A stretch of 5,440 bases of DNA from Bryobacterales bacterium (GTDB taxonomy: Bacteria; Acidobacteriota; Terriglobia; Bryobacterales; Bryobacteraceae), in contig SHUN01000256.1 in NCBI GenBank assembly GCA_009697495.1, forward strand, positions 1 to 5,440, read 5' to 3'. Numbering within the stretch: the first letter of the stretch is position 1; each line of letters begins with the position of its first letter. The notes beneath the pieces were generated by a model. It was given only the letters and a program-made list of their open reading frames with translations, ran no database searches and was not told the DNA's origin. Below, piece after piece: positions 5,348-5,440 of this stretch. The translations under genes were made by a program, and so were the position numbers.

Positions 5348-5440
5348 GGTATGAAACGACAACCAAGGCCGGGAGGCCGAACAGAAGCGGAAATTAGAAG
5401 CCTGGTAACGGGGTACGAGAAGAGCGGGCAAACGCGGACG
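5292..5440 (+). mobile_element. Left end of an IS66-family insertion sequence, continuing past the right edge
   Basis: GTAAGCG, the typical terminal motif of IS66-family inverted repeats, starts at 5292 (GTAAGCGTTCGGCCAACCCC). This is exactly where similarity of the metalloprotease to its family ends. The first IS66-type accessory ORF starts 59 bases further in, as expected for this family. IS66 elements usually make 8-bp target duplications. The candidate left copy here is GATGTATC (5284-5291); the right end is outside the window. Confidence 0.7.
5351..5440 (+). CDS. IS66-family accessory protein TnpA-like, N-terminal part
   Basis: Thirty codons are visible: MKRQPRPGGRTEAEIRSLVT followed by GYEKSGQTRT, open at the window edge. 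A basic start followed by 'R..eE.r.lv..y..SG.t...F' is the usual N-terminus of the small IS66 accessory ORF (tnpA). That ORF carries a helix-turn-helix and precedes tnpB and the tnpC transposase. The ATG follows the stop of the truncated metalloprotease frame by three bases. The purine-rich GGGAGGG (5329-5335) is a rather distant ribosome-binding candidate. The transposase itself is not in the window. Confidence 0.72.
   Translation, partial: MKRQPRPGGRTEAEIRSLVTGYEKSGQTRT

Overview
The window looks like a piece of a high-GC Acidobacteriota chromosome of the Solibacter/Bryobacter type. The main clue is the C-terminal domain of the large NHL-repeat protein, which I recognise as the Solibacter-type paralogous C-terminal domain (TIGR03437). 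It occurs twice here, once intact and once as a fragment. The remains of a TonB-dependent receptor with a carboxypeptidase-regulatory-like N-terminus fit the same lineage. All assignments are by eye, without database searches.

Bases 1 to about 1520 are a gene graveyard. From left to right they hold: a minus-strand fragment of a TIGR03437 domain (1-155); the first ~70 codons of a TonB-dependent receptor on the plus strand (from 304); a complete two-gene toxin-antitoxin module (566-1095, DUF4258 toxin plus YgiT-type zinc-finger antitoxin); a short remnant of a receptor C-terminus (about 1100-1256); and a degraded minus-strand fragment that resembles the end of a nucleoside phosphorylase (about 1275-1511). 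The toxin-antitoxin pair is the only apparently intact transcription unit here. It sits where the body of a receptor gene is missing.

Bases 1523-4111 (minus) encode a secreted 862-residue protein: signal peptide, about twelve NHL beta-propeller units, then the TIGR03437 domain. It diverges across a 63-bp gap from a plus-strand gene (from 4175) for a secreted matrixin-type zinc metalloprotease (M10A) with two tandem prodomain-like repeats. A perfect 17-bp palindrome lies in the gap.

The protease gene is cut directly after the Met-turn by what looks like the left end of an IS66-family insertion sequence. The terminal GTAAGCG starts at 5292, and the first IS66 accessory ORF begins at 5351 and runs off the window. 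The theme is secreted surface proteins plus repeated gene breakage, with one toxin-antitoxin module surviving in the debris.
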